Positions 20,234 through 31,999 of a DNA stretch of 64,000 nucleotides are shown here, piece after piece. Made by a program: the position numbers and the translations under genes. How positions within the stretch are numbered: position 1 is the stretch's first letter; the number at the start of each line of letters is the position of its first letter. Below the pieces are notes generated by a model. That model searched no databases and was not told the origin of the DNA. It saw only the letters and a program-made list of their open reading frames with translations. The stretch is from Axinella damicornis (Eukaryota > Porifera > Demospongiae > Axinellida > Axinellidae): the NCBI GenBank assembly GCA_963931865.1, contig OZ007513.1:2895914-2959913 (forward strand). The letters run 5' to 3'.

Positions 20234-23200
20234 ATGTCCAGCGGTTACGGAGTTCAGGAGACGAAGTGTCGAGCTTGCAGGCACGAAACTAGTGCTTACA
20301 AGCAGGACGAACCCGATGCCCAGGACCTCCTTGCCTTCCAACTCCCGCCAAAACATTTCAAAGGTATAAGATCGTCCATACATACTTAGATATGTGTAGC
20401 TAAGTACGTGTGGATGTGTATACGTGCACGCACAGTCTGAGTGTGTGGTAGCTATACGTACCTAGCTATAGTTACCTTAATTACTCGCTCGCGAAAGAGA
20501 AGGAGGAACACACGCAACCACAGCGAGAGAACATGAGTGGGCTTGCTGCGGTCACCATTCTGATTTTTTTTCTTTCTTAGCTTACCCTGTCAGCTACAAG
20601 TATAGTCATTTTCTGAGACGCTGGGTCAAAGTTTGTTTTCGTTTTCGCTCACTGTCTCGCAAGACCATCCTTTATCTCTCGAGAGCACACTTGCGTGAAC
20701 TGATGATTCATTCTACCGCATACACAGGTTGAAGACTAGTATTCGTAGTTTTCTTCAATCACGAAAATTTAACCATGGATAGTACGTGTATTATTATCCA
20801 TGATTTAACGCACGAAATATTACAATGGACAACAACACTAACAGCAACGAATAATTATCTATTAGGAATTATCTACATGGCTGTAAGCAGAACATCAAGA
20901 AGCGAGCGTACCTGGCACTGGTCAGACCTCACTTAGAGTACTGTGCCCCAGTATGGTCCCCACACTACCAAAAGGACAAAGCCAAACTTGAAAGAGTACA
21001 AAGGTGAGCTACGCACTGGATTTGCTCAAAATGGGACCCCTTAAACCACTGCTGGAGCAAATCATACGATGAGGAACTAAATGAACTGGGATGGCCTACA
21101 ATCAGTCAGCGACACACCCTACTCATAGGCAGCCAGGTATATAAAATAGTTCACTCACTTGACTCAATAGATTGTTCACGGTATTTTGTTTTACGGAATG
21201 GTCGCACTCGATCTCAAAATTCTATTGTATGTATCCAGTCTCGAATAAATTCTTTTAGATATTCGTTTTTTGTCAACTCACCCTTTATATGGAATTCCCT
21301 CCCCCTGGAGGTTACTAACTCAGCTTCTTTGTACACCTTTAAACGTAACCTCTCTGCATTCTTGTTAGGACATAGGCAGTTTTGATACTCTCAAAAATTA
21401 AAATTAAAAAAAAAAAAAGAAGAAAAAAAAGCCCTTGTGTGCCCTTTTTGTTCATTGTTACGTCATTATTTGTACCAGTCATGTCTGACTAGTGTGTATC
21501 TCATCAGTTCCTTTGCTTTATTTTATTTTTGGGAAATACATAAATAGGAATTCAACCTTCCTTCTGTATAACCCATTCCAGTACGGATAAAATTTGTCAA
21601 GTCAAGTCAAGTCAAGTAGGACCAGCAGAAAATAACATGTACCAACTGGCACAGAACCTCGAGCATTCCTTGTGGTAGATCGTTTTGCTCTTCACTAATT
21701 CTACTGTGGATGGTACCGCTTCTCCTCAACAACAGCGAGCAAACATGCGATACCTTCCGACTCATGATCAGGTAAATGCTCGCTATCTACTTCATCATTT
21801 GACAGCCACAACATATGTACATGTAGCTATCTCGACTGTTTGCTTGTTCTCTTTCACAGGCAAGAATTTCTCCTGCGGCAGCGACATGCTTCCATAAACT
21901 GAATTTTCGTTTGTGTACCTTATACTACAAAAAATTAACACTACAAAAACTTTCGCACGAACTGTTTTACGTCCCATTATACCACCACTCACCTTACTAT
22001 GCCTAATAGCTAGTAGGTGCTATAGGCAACTCTGCTCTCTGCATGTTGTCTGTCTAATATAGCTACAACTATACAAATGTGCTTAGCTCAGAATAGTTTA
22101 GCCTCAATTGCAATTCTGTGCTACTGACTGAATACTGAACAGTATTCAGTCAGTAGCATTCTCACAGTATTCAGTCAGTAGCATTCTCACAGTATTCAGT
22201 CAGTAGCATTCTCACAGTATTCAGTCAGTAGCATTCTCACAGTATTCAGTCAGTAGCATTCTCACAGTATTCAGTCAGTAGCATTTGCATTTATCATTCT
22301 CTCACAATGCTAACCATGCAGGTGACAAATATTACTATGGAGTGAGGATTGTGACAGGATCAGCTGAGGATGCTGGTGGTGACTGGAATAAGGAGGTCTA
22401 CATCAAGCTGATTGGTAGACATGCCGAATCGGGGAAGGTGAAACTGACCGACCTCCTAGCTGACAGATATGGAGGGAAACTTCAGGAGGAAAAAATATGA
22501 CGATCTTGTGATTGAGAGTGATGCCGATTTAGGGGAGGTACTAGTGGTAGTTGTCGGCAACTCTCATCAGTTTCTGAGTTCCTGCAACCCACTCTGGTAT
22601 GTCGACTTTGTGATTGTCCACAACTTCCAGTCGAAGACAAATGAGGATTTCCCGTGCTACCACTGGATTGGCCCGGGAGATCATGTCAGCTGCACAGCCC
22701 ACACCAGTAAGAAATTGCTGTAGTTAGTACTCCCAATGTAGTAGGTATTGTATACTAGCTTGCATATCATGTTACATACTAGTGTGCATATCATGGTAAT
22801 CAATGTAATTATTAAGATTTTAACCTGGATCTGTGTGTGTGTGACGGAAGTGGGACGTTCGTGGGGCGGGACTATAGGCTAGTGACGCGCGACCTTCGTA
22901 CTTCAATTTACTGTAGTTACCTCGGAACTCGGCGAAGAATGTTCGAGAACATTGGGTCCGGGCATTGACTGGCTTCCAGAACAGCTGGGGCTACAAGTGG
23001 ATGCACGCAATTGGGGAGCAGCAGCTGAAGCGGACGCAATCGGGGAGCAGCAGCTGAAGCGGATGCAATCGGAGAACAGTTGGCAATGAATCGGGGAGCA
23101 GCAGCTGGAGCGGACACAAACGGTGAGCAGCAGTTGAAGCAGATCGATTCGATCCAGGAGCAGCAGCTGAAACGGACGGAATTGGGGAGTAGCAGCTCTG

Positions 23201-26200
23201 CACAGAGAGCTGTCCGGCGCCGGATTACTCTTGTAGGCGAATGAGGGAGATTCGTAGCTGATGTAGCTAGGTATTACATACTACCGGTACAGTGTGCAAT
23301 GTGCATGTCATGGCACAATTCTTTTAAAAATTACACACATAATTATGCAAATCAGTCAGTGAAAGGGGGATCCACCATTCTCGGCATCCTCAGTCAAACA
23401 GGAACTTAGCAGATAATGTTCTCAACAGAACTACCTCACTGATTACTAAATCAGAGCTAAATCGTCCATGGGTGGATCCCCCTTTCACTGACTGAACTGG
23501 GTATACCTATTGGCACGTCCCCAGTTGGACAGAACCGATTGTTAACACCTTGTGCATGCACGTAGGTAATAAATTAATGGTCTCTCTCTGCCAGACATTT
23601 CACTCATCTGCAACAGGAATAACAAACAATTCATCCATGCAGTGAATGTTTATCCTCCCTGTCATGTTATACCAGCCACCGTGAAGGACGTCGCAAATGA
23701 TCCAATTCTACTGGATCAGAGGAAGAAGCAGCTTGAGCAGAGGCGTGAGCTGTACCAGTGGAAAATGTATCCGGAGAAGCAGCTACCACCTTACATCGAC
23801 AGCTCAGTGAAGCACCTTCCCCCTGATGAGAAATTTCAACACGTCAAAGATTTGGACTTCACTGAAGATGCTCTGAAAGCGGTAGTCACACTTGGTGAGC
23901 ATTATGTCTTTGAGTCCTGTGACAGCCTTCATGACTATGAAAAATGGGCCAAATACCTGGGTCACCCTGAAGTGCCTGTCTATGTGGCCTCACGCTGGGA
24001 GATGGACGTGGAGTTTGGGCGACAGATGCTGAATGGAGTGAATCCAGTGGTGATCCAAAAGTGTACATCCCTCCCTTCCACCTTTCACGTTACCAACGTG
24101 ATGGTGAAGGGGTTTCTCAATCGAGGCCTCACTTTAGAGCAAGAGATGGAGGTTGGTGATGTGATGAATTGCTTAGTTTTGTGTCTACAGTCATGTGATG
24201 ATTGTGAACAGATGTAGTGACTCTAATCTCTAGACTGCACAGTATCACAGAGTCGGTAGCAATACATGCTAATACAAAACAATCTCTCCAAATCTCAGAA
24301 ACGGTACACTTATAAGCCTTTATAACCGCATACCGTTCATCTTCGAGTGTTTTCATGACCAACAAGACTCCTCGCATCGCGAAAAACTGTCGCGAAAGTA
24401 CCGCACCAGGTACTCGCAAAACGGGCAGTAGTGCACTTGCTACAAAAAAAAGAGACATAAACAAGTAATAAAAAACATTTGAAAATGTAACAGGATGTAG
24501 GGATACCAGAACGGCAAAAAGTAAGGAAACAAGGCAGGGATGATCGCACAAAACAGTGAAGTATACAATCCCCCTACATATCTTTTTCATTATACACGTA
24601 TATGGAAAAAGATCTCTGTAGGGGGGTTGTATACTTCACTGTTTTGTGCGATCATCCCTGCCTTGTTTCCTTACTTTTTGCCGTTCTGGTATCCCTACAT
24701 CCTGTTACATTTTCAAATGTTTTTTATTACTTGTTATCATTAGATTGGCATATATACCCACTCCATCCGTACACACATGTAGGCTGGCCATGTCTACATC
24801 TGCAACCTCAAGATCATGGAAAACCTGCCATGTCGCAAAGGCTACTTCTGCTGTGCTCCCATCTGTCTGCTCTATGTGAATGGATCCAACCAGCTGGTGC
24901 CAATCGCCATCCAGCTGAAACAGGGGCCTGGAGATGAAAACCCCGTCTTTCTACCAAGTGACAACTTGATGGATTGGCTAGTGGCCAAGATTTACTACCA
25001 AAGTGCCCATGCTCAGGTAATGGTAGATGACCCATCCATTTGTACACAAATTAATTATAATACAGGGATCTAAAACACTGTAGGGTGCCAAATTAGACTA
25101 AGATTCTGGCCTCAGAAACCAGATGTCCATGTGAGAACTGTACAAAATGTTTTGTGCTTAGGGAGTGTTGGCACTGCTGAGACTTGATAGCTTTGTCAGT
25201 TGCAAGAGATTAAGGCTGTGACCAATAACTGATTAACCAGATATATATAATTGACCAGTATGGGTTCTCAAGTCAATTGTTGGTCGTTGGTGTTGTAGGA
25301 CAGGTGTATTCAATTCCTGAATTTGGTGACTTCATAGTTTATTGGATACTTACCTCCAGTGCTTTGAAGAGAACTTTCTTTACTGGTCCTAAATAGCTCA
25401 ATGATGTCCCTAACGTTAGCCCAAATCCAACAAGCCCTTGCTATTTGCTTGTCAATAATCAGTTATGGTTTGGGGGACAGTTCTGATGGAGATGGGGTTT
25501 TTTCATCTCACAGTTCCATCAGCTGTCAACACACTACCTCTCCTGCCATGCTGCAATGGAGGCCTACTCCATGGCTACTATGCGCAACCTGCCAGACCCC
25601 CATCCCATCAACAAGCTTCTTCGACCCCATTTCCGCTATACAATGGCCATCAATGCTCGAGCAAGACATACCCTGATCAACAAGGGGGGAATTATTGATC
25701 AGTTGTTTGCCATTGGAGGAGAAGGGAAGGAAGAGCTTTCCAAACGAGCTTTTGCTGCCTACAGTGTCTACTGCACCAACATCAAGCGTAATACGAAGGA
25801 AAGAGGTGTTGACAATCCTGACCAACTCCCTGGCTACTACTACCGTGATGATGGGCTGAAAATCTGGGAGGCTATCGAGGCTTATGCAAAAGACATCATC
25901 AACCACTTCTATCACAGTGATGGTGACGTCAAGGGTGACCCTGAATTGCAGCAGTGGGCAAACGATATCCACAACACCGCCTTCCCAGCATTCCAGAGTG
26001 ATTCAACTGGTCAAAGTGCACCAGCAGGCCATGACTTCCCTGACAAGATCGAAACACGAGAAGAGTTGACCGAGCTCTGCACTCTTATCATGTTCACTGG
26101 TTCTGCTCAGCATGCTTCCGTCAACTTTGGTCAGTATGACATATATGGTTTCTCCCCCAATGCTCCTGTGGGAATGCGCCGACCTCCACCGACCAGGAAG

Positions 26201-26564
26201 GGCACAACTGATCTCCAGATGCTCCTGGACAGTCTGCCAGATAAGATGACAACATTAGGCAGCATTGGAGTGACTCATCTACTATCACAATTCAGTGAGG
26301 GTGAGGTACGTTAAAAGTTTGGAACAGCAGTAGCTACTTAGCTAAGTTCCTAAAATGTATAGCTGCTCATTTCCTACTTCACAGATCTACCTTGGAAAAC
26401 ACCCTCATGAGCGTTTCACAGAGGAGACAGCCAAACGATATATGGAGCGGTTCCACAGTGCTATGGAGGGCATTGCTGCAGATATCCTGAAAAGGAATGA
26501 GTCCTTAGATGTGCCATACAGGTACCTCCTTCCGGAACGGGTACCAAATAGCATCACTATTTGA
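20234..26564 (+). CDS. Animal lipoxygenase (PLAT + catalytic), six exons
   Basis: Inserts dioxygen into polyunsaturated fatty acids. Proposed exons are 20234-20363, 22322-22706, 23595-24151, 24783-25016, 25514-26305 and 26385-26564; all have AG/GT borders and compatible phases. The product is ~758 residues: a 43-residue leader, a PLAT domain (~44-171) and a catalytic domain. Iron ligands visible are His442 and His447 (THYLSCH), His635 and Asn639 (SAQHASVN), and the C-terminal Ile. EFGRQMLNG, PHFRYT and the RDDGLKIWEAI segment are classic LOX. The alanine in INARAR is at the stereocontrol position, predicting S-specificity. One oddity: an extra A in the run 22490-22495 shifts the PLAT exon frame and creates a TGA, so either an assembly error or a disabling lesion. 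Exon 1 is the least certain. Confidence 0.85.
20865..21620 (+). mobile_element. LINE 3' fragment in LOX intron 1
   Basis: Reads NIKKRAYLALVRPHLEYC, then APVWSPHYQKDKAKLERVQ, a stop, and WNSLP/FKRNL further on. This is the typical C-terminal end of CR1/jockey-type reverse transcriptase ORFs. It ends in an A-rich run and (TCAAG)n at 21597-21617. A 5'-truncated and decayed insertion. Confidence 0.8.
22119..22284. repeat. 25-bp tandem repeat in LOX intron 1
   Basis: Five full units and one partial unit of 'agtattcagtcagtagcatt' + 'ctcac' from 22141. They are preceded at 22119-22138 by the inverse of the unit, which makes a stem. The array ends ~37 bases before the acceptor of the PLAT exon. Confidence 0.95.
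22830..23245. repeat. Minisatellite-bearing repeat element, copy 2 (LOX intron 2)
   Basis: Same start (gtgacggaagtgggacgttc) and tandem 'cggggagcagcagctgaag' units as 13887-14385, ending at 'ctgtccggcgccggattact'. No coding potential is claimed. Confidence 0.7.
23351..23494. repeat. Foldback in LOX intron 2
   Basis: Arms 'tcagtcagtgaaaggggga' + 'tccacc' (23351-23375) and the exact inverse (23470-23494) enclose ~95 bases. A small non-autonomous foldback element. Confidence 0.8.
24461..24735. repeat. Near-perfect foldback, ~130-bp arms (LOX intron 3)
   Basis: Arms 24461-24597 and 24604-24735 are almost exact inverse copies, enclosing only a few bases. The 'tgtagggatac...tcatccctgcc' body is related to 14400-14545, 16850-16985 and 32825-32945, so it belongs to a wider MITE family. 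Confidence 0.85.
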
Positions 26565-27085
26565 ACAGTTTACAATGTTCAATATTGATGAAAACTGACC
26601 TGCATAGATTAGCGTCGAAAGAACTAAGTAGACAACGTAGTACAATGGTTCATTAGTTGTGTTGATTTTTCAATTGTACACATTTTTGTAGGATGGCAAC
26701 TATTAGTTAGCTAATTACAAAAGCTGTTGAATATGCATAGTTGCCTTGCATACTAATACCCCAATCATCCATACAGTGGCTTCTTTCTTGCTCCGATTGT
26801 ACGTTTAAACCATATAGCTATATAGATATTACAGCTTACGGAACGGGATTGGAAACTGATCCCTAAGCTATTATTATAACTGACAGACTGCATCCAACTT
26901 TGCTATGCAGCTCCATGGCCTCCAATAGTATCAGGTGGTTGTGAATTGCCACTGAGATTACCAATACCCCCTGATATTTATTACATGTTGTTGGGAGTTT
27001 TTGTAAACACTATGCGGTGCCACTTGAATGAAGAGTGAATATATAGCTTCGCAGCATAGAAAAAGCTTGGCGAGAGCCTGGGACC
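26565..27085. other. Intergenic after LOX, unit 2
   Basis: No gene. It is colinear with 8560-9110 of unit 1, including the hairpin near 26820-26875 and the 'ttacatgttgttgggagttt' block. Confidence 0.6.
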
Positions 27086-27945
27086 TGTGTAGTTGGCATT
27101 CATGTTGCTGCATGTGTAGTTGGCTGCATGTGTATATTCAGGTTGCTGCATGTGTAGTTGGCTGCATGCAGTGTATTCAGGTGGCTGCATGCATGTGTAG
27201 TTGGCTGCATGTGTATATTCAGGTTGCTGCATGTGAAGTTGGCTGCGTATAGTTGGCTGCATGTGTATATTCATGTTGCTGCATGTGTAGTTGGCTGCGT
27301 ATAGTTGGCTGCATGTGTAGTTGGCTGCATGTGTAGTTGGCTGCATGTGTAGTTGGCTGCATGCAGTGTATTCATGTTGCTGCATGTGTGGTTGGCTGCA
27401 TGTGTATATTCAGGTTGCTGCATGTGTAGTTGGCTGCATGCAGTGTATTCAGGTGGCTGCATGTGTAGTTGGCTGCATGTGTATATTCATGTTGCTGCGC
27501 TGCGTATAGTTGGCTGCATGTGTATATTCAGGTTGCTGCATGTGTAGTTGGCTGCGTATAGTTGGCTGCATGTGTATTCATGTTGCTGCATGTGTAGTTG
27601 GCTGCATGTATAGTTGGCTGCATGTGTAGTTGGCTGCATGTGTAGTTGGCTGCATGCAGTGTATTCAGGTGGCTGCATGTGTAGTTGGCTGCATGTGTAT
27701 ATTCAGGTTGCTGCATGTGTAGTTGACTGCGTATAGTTGGCTGCATGTGTATATTCATGTTGCTGCATGTGTAGTTGGCTGCATGTGTATTCAGGTTGCT
27801 GCATGTGTAGTTGGCTGCGTATAGTTGGCTGCATGTGTATTCAGGTTGCTGCATGTGTAGTTGGCTGCGTATAGTTGGCTGCATGTGTATTCAGGTGGCT
27901 GCATGTGTACGTAGTTGGCTGCATGTGTATAGTTGGCTGCATGTG
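27086..27945. repeat. Long minisatellite
   Basis: About 860 bases of 'tagttggctgcatgtg' alternating with 'tattcaggttgctgcatgtg' variants, forming higher-order units. All frames on both strands stay open for long stretches only because of the repeat. Confidence 0.95.
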
Positions 27946-27946
27946 C

Positions 27947-28085
27947 CGAAGGTCTTGGGTTCGACTCCCAGCTGGTCCCAGAATGTCAATTTCTCTCTCT
28001 TGAATAGGCGAGTAAAAAAGAAAGGCTAATTTGTCAAGGTCTGCCTGGATGGGGCTTGTCATGCCCAATTAGTACAGGTGGATTG
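27947..28085 (+). repeat. tRNA-derived SINE-like fragment
   Basis: 'GGGTTCGACTCCCAG' matches the pol III B box and T-arm of a tRNA. It is followed by an unrelated body and the 'ggggcttgtcatgcccaatt' module seen after the B genes. No A box or full cloverleaf is seen. Confidence 0.4.
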
Positions 28086-28729
28086 TGGGACTTGCATAGC
28101 CTCGTTCCAAAGCTGGGGAGGAGCCTGGGAACGAGGCTAGGACTTGCATGTGTTTGTGATATGCCCACTGAAGGTGATACTGTGCATGTGGATGATGTAC
28201 ATGACCACATGAAATTGATTGCTAGCTGTTGTGAGTGCATGGGAGCCATGCCCAATGACAGGAGAGGTGTAATAATTGAAAATTAATTATATACAAGGAC
28301 CTCTAATTTGTGCAGCAATGTGTGAAATGATATGCCGTCACCTTGCATGGTGATGGCTGATCCTGAGCTAATCATCACAGGTCCATACGCTGAACTGTTC
28401 ACATTAATTGCAGAATTGACTTTGCCAAATGAAGTATAATTGCTTCTTGTGTCTAGTGCAATCCAATTGTTGGCTTCACAGTTGTATAAATTAATGCTGT
28501 TAATTTGAGAGCAAGAATCATTCAGCTAGTGAATGTACTGTATATAGCTAGCTAGCTAGGTCATGAAATTCTTACCCCAGGACTTTGTATAAAATTGTTC
28601 AAATGGATTTGTATAAGGGTTAAGCAATAAACTAACAGCTACAAACCATAGTGTAGTTATTATAATGGTACTGAAAATGGTCTGTGAGTTTATGATGATG
28701 ATTGCAGTGTGTGTTCCCACTTGCTAGTT
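28086..28729. other. Intergenic before A3
   Basis: No gene. It contains a small hairpin (28097-28140, arms 'agcctcgttcc'), the first ~40 bases of the GAMT-like exon (28380-28425), and sequence colinear with 10240-10546. Confidence 0.6.
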
Positions 28730-29455
28730 CTACGTAGTGGGGGTTCTGTTGCAGCTGCAACCAACTGTAAGCTGTTTCCTTGTGTTCAAAGGCAGCCACT
28801 CCTCATAGCCATCTTGACCACATTGCTCACTGCGTTTCAGGACGTAGAAGTCGACTCTTTTCTCTGAATAGTAGCACATTCCTCGCTGTACCAAGCAAGC
28901 ATTATCGTAGGCATTGGGGCAGCCTTGGCATGTAAGGTTGACCGCATACTGTGGGAAGGTACTGACACCATCTGATTCAGTGAGAGCCTCAAGTGTTTGA
29001 TTCCACGAACACTGTGAGCTAGTACTAGTGAAACAGGCATCATCGTACGACTGACGATCAATGCAGCGGGTATCCCCAGTCAAGATGTAAGCAGGGGTGC
29101 TGTCCTCTGAGCCAGGCAGCAGCATCTTCTGCAAATGCAAGCAATTTAGTGAAGTCCACCTTCCGAACTGCTGTATCAGGTACTCCTCTGATCGTTTCTT
29201 GCAAGTAGCACAGTCGTGGTCACTGATCCCCTTTCGAGTCAGTCCTCGGACAATGGATTTGGCAAGACTTGTTGAGTTTGACATGGACAGTCCTGTTCCT
29301 GCCTTGGTTGCGGCTACCAGTGCCATCTCATAAAGTGTCATCTGCTCATCATCATGATCAGTTGGGGAAGGAGTGACGAAATGTATCATACAAACAGCAA
29401 GAATGATTGTTGTACATAGAAAAGAACCACACTTCCATTTCGTATCTGCAACCAT
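28730..29455 (-). CDS. IL-17-like secreted cytokine, type A, copy A3
   Basis: Nearly identical to A2. I start it at the MVADTKWK methionine (29455), which is conserved in A1 and A2. An upstream in-frame ATG at 29479 adds MHVTNSSE and is not shared. The protein has 241 residues because of a four-residue insertion after the signal peptide (PTDHDDEQ against PTEQ). All 13 framework cysteines, the VDFYVLKR strand and the VGCSC end are present. Divergent from B3, with the (TG)n tract between them. IL-17-like assignment rests on motif order, as for A2. Confidence 0.75.
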   Translation of the reverse strand: MVADTKWKCGSFLCTTIILAVCMIHFVTPSPTDHDDEQMTLYEMALVAATKAGTGLSMSNSTSLAKSIVRGLTRKGISDHDCATCKKRSEEYLIQQFGRWTSLNCLHLQKMLLPGSEDSTPAYILTGDTRCIDRQSYDDACFTSTSSQCSWNQTLEALTESDGVSTFPQYAVNLTCQGCPNAYDNACLVQRGMCYYSEKRVDFYVLKRSEQCGQDGYEEWLPLNTRKQLTVGCSCNRTPTT

Positions 29456-29575
29456 CTCTGATGAATTGGTTACGTGCAATGGTTTGTATTCTGAGCCGAA
29501 CTTTCAGCTATGTGTTAGTAGATGCTGAATTCAAGTGAATTGAGCAGGCGATGAGATCACGAGAGAAGAGAAGGC

Positions 29576-29583
29576 TATAAATA
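29576..29583 (-). promoter_or_regulatory. TATA-like box of A3
   Basis: TATAAATA on the plus strand, 121 bp upstream of the A3 start. The conserved TTTTCCGGAAC word is at 29624-29634. Confidence 0.5.
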
Positions 29584-29984
29584 CTAGTGTCCTGTGAAAG
29601 TGAAGTTACCCAAAAAGCTTTGCATTTTCCGGAACACTCACATTGAAATCTGTGGCCATAGCTAGCTATACCTTAATGTCCAAAGAATTGAGCCCCAAGC
29701 TCTAATTGCTGACATTGTCTCTTGTGAAAGCATGAATACAACTGAACATGAATAACTAACTTTAATAAATAACTAGTGCACTCCCCATTGTCAATCTTGA
29801 GTTTCACTTTGATTTTGTAAGCCTTTACGAACCTCTCTATATCTAGCTATACTGCATAGCTTGCTTTTGGGTGTTTACCTCATCAGGCTGTGGTTAGGCT
29901 GTGGTTATCCTGTGATTCGGAATCCACATCTATAGCTGCTTGAGAGGCTTCCATTATGTGTAATTTGCTATGTGTATAGGCGCA

Positions 29985-30187
29985 TGTGTATGTGTGTGTG
30001 TGTGTGTCTGTGTAGCTAGCTACATGTGTGTGTGTGTATGTGTGTGTGTGTGTGTCTGTGTAGCTAGCTACGTGTGTGTGCGTATGTGTGTATATGTGTA
30101 CATGTGTGTGTGTACACTGTGTGTGTGTGTGTGTGTGTGTGTGTAGCTACGTGTGTGTATTTGTGTGTGCGTGTGTGTGTGTGTAGC

Positions 30188-30263
<76 letters not shown>

Positions 30264-30271
30264 TGTGTGTG

Positions 30272-30308
<37 letters not shown>

Positions 30309-30312
30309 ATGT
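29985..30312. repeat. (TG)n microsatellite between A3 and B3
   Basis: Counterpart of 11766-11981 but longer, with an uninterrupted TG stretch of ~60 bases near 30190-30255. Confidence 0.95.
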
Positions 30313-30842
30313 GATGATGAGTTGAAAAATGAGGTGGCAGGATATTCATCCAGAATGATATAGCCTGACGATTATTGTCGCTGGCTACTAATACATCAAG
30401 CTATTATCATTCACACTGCAGAAGTAGCACAGAGTATGCACTAGCATGCAGCTACACAGTAACAATCTTAGACAGGGAAATGAGGTTGACCGTTTTAAGT
30501 CATGTAGTAGAAAACAATCAACTCCAGTGTTAATTTGGTTCCTAACTTCCAACCCTAACAATGATCATTGAACTGAAAGAGTAATCTCTCAGACGTTACC
30601 CTTAAAGCTCAATTCCCTTGCAAACAAAGTAGAAAGCTGCATTCCTATGATTCCTGCAACTCTTCCTTTCACAACCTTTATGCACCATCAAACATTGAAA
30701 TGCTGAAATGCTGAAATTGGTAGTTTTATTCAGTGATAAAACCTTATAACAAAGAGCAACATGGCCACATAATGGACACAGGCAGCACCTGTACCAAAGT
30801 CCCCAGCGGGAGAACTTATGCAACGTACCACACACACTCGGG

Positions 30843-30850
30843 TATTTAAA
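30843..30850 (+). promoter_or_regulatory. TATA-like box of B3
   Basis: TATTTAAA, 129 bp before the B3 start, identical to B1. Confidence 0.5.
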
Positions 30851-30978
30851 CTGCAAGACCGCTAGTGCCAGTCACAACCATCGGCTGCAATCACAACAAG
30901 AACAAGATAACTGACCCATCCTCATTGTTGAACAATTATTCTCAGCTGCTCAGAGTCAAGGAGTGTGCTAAAGCAGTC

Positions 30979-31692
30979 ATGTTGACATCACAAGCAAACA
31001 CACTGCTAGTAGCGGCTGCACTGTGGGTTTGTTGCCTGCACACAGCCTGCACCATTCCAATACCTAGTCAGGCATCTGCCAACAGCAGCACAATTTCCAA
31101 TGTTGTATCGCAAGTAGTGGCGAGCCTTCCAACAGGTCCGGGCAGAGGGACAGTCAATGCTACCACACTCACTAACATGATCGTTGGGGGTCTGACAGAA
31201 GGAGGGCTGGAGTGCAATGGCTGCAAGAAGCGAGGTGAACAGTACTTCTTGGAGCAGTTTACCCAGTCCACCCAGCTGTCTGGCTGCCTCAGCCTCGTCA
31301 AAGTTCCACTACCTGGTAACAGAACATACCCTGGCTCACCCCCACCTTATATTCTGACGGGAAGCACAGACTGTTTAACACCCCGACTAGTTAATTATGA
31401 TTCACAGTGCTTCCCACGGAATGCTGCACCAAAGTGCACATGGAGTCAGAACGTTCGAGACTTGGGGGATTCCGTATTCCCAAGATTTGTAGTCAGTGTC
31501 AACTGCAGTGGGTGCAAACATTACGATGACACATGCCTGCGCAACAACAACAATTGCTATACTTCCGAGCTCCGAATCCTTCCAGTATACATCCTGAAAC
31601 GCCAAGATGAGTGTGATTCAAGTGGCAATGAGGTGTGGAGGCCAATAGCAGAGAAAGTGGTGGTTGGTTGCAGCTGCAGCCGCACTAACTGA
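30979..31692 (+). CDS. IL-17-like secreted cytokine, type B, copy B3
   Basis: 237 residues from the signal-peptide methionine. It differs from B1 at few positions, all outside the cysteines. It has the complete set of motifs: CNGCKKR, CTW, FPRFVVSVNCSGC, YILKR and VVVGCSC. With A3 and the six-exon LOX it makes unit 2 the best preserved copy of the cassette. Confidence 0.75.
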   Translation: MLTSQANTLLVAAALWVCCLHTACTIPIPSQASANSSTISNVVSQVVASLPTGPGRGTVNATTLTNMIVGGLTEGGLECNGCKKRGEQYFLEQFTQSTQLSGCLSLVKVPLPGNRTYPGSPPPYILTGSTDCLTPRLVNYDSQCFPRNAAPKCTWSQNVRDLGDSVFPRFVVSVNCSGCKHYDDTCLRNNNNCYTSELRILPVYILKRQDECDSSGNEVWRPIAEKVVVGCSCSRTN

Positions 31693-31999
31693 ACATGAAG
31701 CATTGGCACCACGCCAGCTCTAAGGTAGATAGTTCAAACTTGTGGAGTATGTCTCGATCTGTTTATGCCTGTATATGAGACAGCTCACGGATTGTGATTT
31801 TGATTATACTTTGAATTCAATTTTACGTGTAGCTAGCTATAATTTACTGATTCACATCAATGGTGCTATACTATAATTATGTAAACTTGCCATTTCACAT
31901 TTATAACAATCATACCTTTGACAGCTGTCAAGCTAGGTTCTAACCACTAAGACCACAAGCATAATAATATTATTATTATTATTATGCTGATATGCCAGC

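Noticed and set aside
20097..20369. 90-codon frame overlapping LOX exon 1
   Set aside because: The overlapping frame from 20234 splices in phase to the PLAT exon, while this one has no supporting motif.
22141..22285. CRISPR-like array
   Set aside because: Units are contiguous with no unique spacers and lie in a eukaryotic intron; plain tandem repeat.
27028..27884. Several Cys-rich repeat frames on both strands
   Set aside because: Produced by the minisatellite; no start, signal or flanking exon supports coding.
27947..27990. Functional tRNA gene
   Set aside because: Only a B-box/T-arm match; no acceptor stem pairing or A box found upstream.
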